Under the pieces are notes generated by a model that ran no database searches, was not told the DNA's origin, and was given only the letters and a program-made list of their open reading frames with translations. The translations under genes were made by a program, and so were the position numbers. DNA of 64,000 nt from positions 62,001-126,000 of the forward strand of contig NZ_SZQL01000010.1 of NCBI RefSeq assembly GCF_005233845.1. The letters are read 5' to 3'. The stretch comes from Ilyomonas limi (lineage in GTDB: Bacteria > Bacteroidota > Bacteroidia > Chitinophagales > Chitinophagaceae). This document shows positions 62,559-64,000 of the stretch, one piece after another. Position 1 is the stretch's first letter, and every line of letters starts with the position of its first letter.

Positions 62559-63590
62559 ATGCAACTGCAGCAAAACGTATCATTATATCCTTACAACACT
62601 TTTCATATACATGCAACGGCAAAATATTTTGCTGCATTTACTACATTGGATGAACTGCAGGAAGCACTTGATTTTTTTTATAAGCAACAATCAACCAGCA
62701 CACCACAAGACCTGCTCGTGCTCGGTGGCGGAAGCAATATTTTATTTACCAAAGATATAGATGGATTGGTTTTGAAAAACGAAATGCACGGCATTGAAGT
62801 CGTGGATGAAAGCGAAGAGTTTTATTATGTACAATCTGCTGCCGGCGAAAACTGGCATCAACTGGTAATGTACTGTGTAGCACACAACTATGCAGGCATG
62901 GAAAATTTAAGCTTAATTCCCGGCAGCGTTGGTGCCAGTCCTATGCAAAATATTGGTGCGTATGGAGTAGAAATAAAAGACATTTTTCACCAGCTGCAAG
63001 CATACGATTTATTGGAAAAAACTATCGTAAACTTTGACTCAGGTGAATGTCATTTCGGCTATCGCGAAAGTGTTTTTAAGCATCAATATAAAGGGCGTTT
63101 TGTAATACTCAATGTTACGTTTAAACTGCGTAAAACGCCTGTATTCAATATTGCTTATGGTGCCATAAAAGAGGAGCTGGAAAAAACAGGAGTGCAGGAA
63201 TTATCTATTCGTGCTATTTCACAAGCGGTCATCAACATCCGCAAAAGCAAATTGCCCGATCCGGCAGTCATAGGCAATGCCGGCTCCTTCTTCAAAAACC
63301 CGGTGATTGACAATGCACATTTTTACCGGTTAAAAGAAACATTTCCAACTATTGCAGGTTATGCAGCCGGCAGGCAACAAACAAAGGTAGCTGCAGGCTG
63401 GCTGATAGAGCAATGTGGCTGGAAAGGATACCGAAACGGGGATGCAGGCTGTTATAATAAACAAGCTTTGGTGCTGGTCAATTATGGCAATGCAACCGGC
63501 GGAGACATTTACAATTTATCAACTGCGATCATTCGCAGCGTGCAGGATAAATTTGGAATTACATTAGAGCGGGAAGTAAATATATTATAA
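62559..63590 (+). CDS. murB: UDP-N-acetylmuramate dehydrogenase
   Basis: 343 aa, the long (type I) form. FAD-binding motifs VLGGGSNILFT and SLIPGSVGASPMQNIGAYGVEI, Arg/Tyr in FGYRESVFK, catalytic Ser in NAGSFFKNP, and C-terminal LEREVNIL with the final Glu. It reduces UDP-GlcNAc-enolpyruvate to UDP-MurNAc in peptidoglycan synthesis. It is divergent from the HNH gene and is not in a mur cluster here. After it follow ~270 non-coding bases before the TolC gene. Confidence 0.96.
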   Translation: MQLQQNVSLYPYNTFHIHATAKYFAAFTTLDELQEALDFFYKQQSTSTPQDLLVLGGGSNILFTKDIDGLVLKNEMHGIEVVDESEEFYYVQSAAGENWHQLVMYCVAHNYAGMENLSLIPGSVGASPMQNIGAYGVEIKDIFHQLQAYDLLEKTIVNFDSGECHFGYRESVFKHQYKGRFVILNVTFKLRKTPVFNIAYGAIKEELEKTGVQELSIRAISQAVINIRKSKLPDPAVIGNAGSFFKNPVIDNAHFYRLKETFPTIAGYAAGRQQTKVAAGWLIEQCGWKGYRNGDAGCYNKQALVLVNYGNATGGDIYNLSTAIIRSVQDKFGITLEREVNIL

Positions 63591-63677
63591 TTATTCTCAT
63601 ACCCTTTACCTCACAATTACTAATACTAACTGTATTCACAAGCACGTATTTCGGGAAGAAATTATTTTGATAAAAAA

Positions 63678-63719
63678 TTAAACAAGTGTTTAATTAATTC
63701 AAACAATTGTTTAATTTTG
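63678..63719. promoter_or_regulatory. Double-palindrome operator with promoter before the TolC gene
   Basis: TTAAACAAGTGTTTAA (63678-63693) and CAAACAATTGTTTAA (63700-63714) are near-identical palindromes 21 bases apart, and TAATTTTG (63712-63719), an exact TAnnTTTG -10, overlaps the second. This is the layout of a TetR-type repressor operator (family knowledge); no tetR gene lies in the window. The start codon is 137 bases further. Confidence 0.55.
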
Positions 63720-63856
63720 CGCCCGGAATTCGCCTGCATATTGTACTGTTTAAAAAACATATTCACCTCTTTTCAAGGCAATCAAGGCTTGAATATTGTA
63801 TGGAAAATATCGCAACCGGCGGTTGTTCCAAAAGTCAATATCGGTTTCAAATTTTG

Positions 63857-64000
63857 ATGTTTATGAATGTAACCTTATTTAAAAAAATTACCCTTTCCCT
63901 CCTTTTTCTGGCGGCAGGTACGGCGCTTTTTGCCCAGAACACACAGGTGCTTTCTTTGGATAGTGCCATTACGCTAAGCCTGCAAAACAGCAATCAATTA
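63857..64000 (+). CDS. TolC-family outer-membrane efflux protein, N-terminal fragment
   Basis: ATG at 63857 and 48 codons to the window edge, open. A signal peptide (about MFMNVTLFKKITLSLLFLAA up to FAQ) is followed by NTQVLSLDSAITLSLQNSNQL, the usual TolC-type amphipathic opening helix. It would be the outer-membrane channel of an RND or ABC tripartite pump; HlyD and AcrB-type genes are expected next, outside the window. A second in-frame ATG lies two codons on. Confidence 0.75.
   Translation, partial: MFMNVTLFKKITLSLLFLAAGTALFAQNTQVLSLDSAITLSLQNSNQL

Noticed and set aside
1-64000. Searched the window for tRNA genes, CRISPR arrays, prophage or conjugation genes and insertion-sequence transposases
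   Set aside because: No GTTCGANTCC-type T-loops in the gaps, no regularly spaced direct repeats with spacers, and no transposase or phage structural motifs were found; a covariance-model or HMM scan would settle this.

Overview
The window looks like a chromosomal segment of a Bacteroidota bacterium, most likely a Chitinophagaceae relative (inference). Support: a secreted protein with a type IX secretion (gliding-motility type) C-terminal domain, a LytS/LytTR two-component pair, paired rhomboids with a DUF6576-like tail, many SPI/SPII secreted proteins of Bacteroidota type, AT-rich start contexts with almost no Shine-Dalgarno sequences, and promoter matches to the Bacteroidota form TTTG-N19-22-TAnnTTTG. 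I found no rRNA, tRNA, CRISPR array, prophage or intact transposase. The gene content is mostly housekeeping plus many small secreted or membrane proteins.

Layout. 1-4.1 kb (minus): EEP-family phosphatase/nuclease (cut by the window edge), a catalytically degenerate rhomboid, an intact rhomboid and the 23S rRNA methyltransferase rlmD. 4.2-10 kb (minus): a YkgJ-type cysteine-cluster protein whose last codons come from a repeat element, a T9SS cargo protein, an ABC-2 exporter pair and dprA. 10-13 kb: a tandem pair of small beta-barrel proteins, a HAD phosphatase and a SIMPL-domain protein. 13.3-19.3 kb: topoisomerase IV genes parE and parC, separated by a PIN-type toxin-antitoxin pair and a DUF1835 gene. 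19.5-27.4 kb: regulatory-domain protein, two CPBP proteases, dusB, a monooxygenase-like protein, a PGDYG protein, a LytTR two-component system and panB. 27.7-34 kb: a 52-aa basic protein, a likely small RNA, WYL regulator plus DinB protein, glutathione peroxidase, a beta-helix lipoprotein, comF and radA. 34-45 kb: hydrolases, a HAD phosphatase, two divergent ABC permeases lacking an ATPase, a TSGGS-repeat protein, a methyltransferase, an S24/LexA-like regulator with a clear operator and a DUF1223 lipoprotein. 45-56 kb: an L,D-transpeptidase-like protein, an Ldh-family dehydrogenase, duplicated lipoproteins divergent from a LuxR-type regulator, an esterase-like protein, an S10 peptidase, DinB and an MFS exporter. 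56.5-64 kb: MalQ with an unusual basic N-terminal extension, a GH43 lipoprotein, HNH nuclease, murB and the start of a TolC gene behind a double palindrome.

Non-coding structure is rich: about a dozen hairpin terminators (including a 50-bp perfect palindrome and a 23-bp perfect-stem hairpin), several inverted-repeat (MITE- or REP-like) elements near 4.2, 8.8, 20.4, 23.4, 37.7 and 43.6 kb, and candidate operators at 26.5, 43.8 and 63.7 kb. I see no single cluster that is clearly a new multi-gene system. The best leads are the pseudo-rhomboid/rhomboid pair, the intergenic RNA near 28.1 kb, the MalQ extension, the YkuD-like protein and the repeat that supplies a gene's 3' end.
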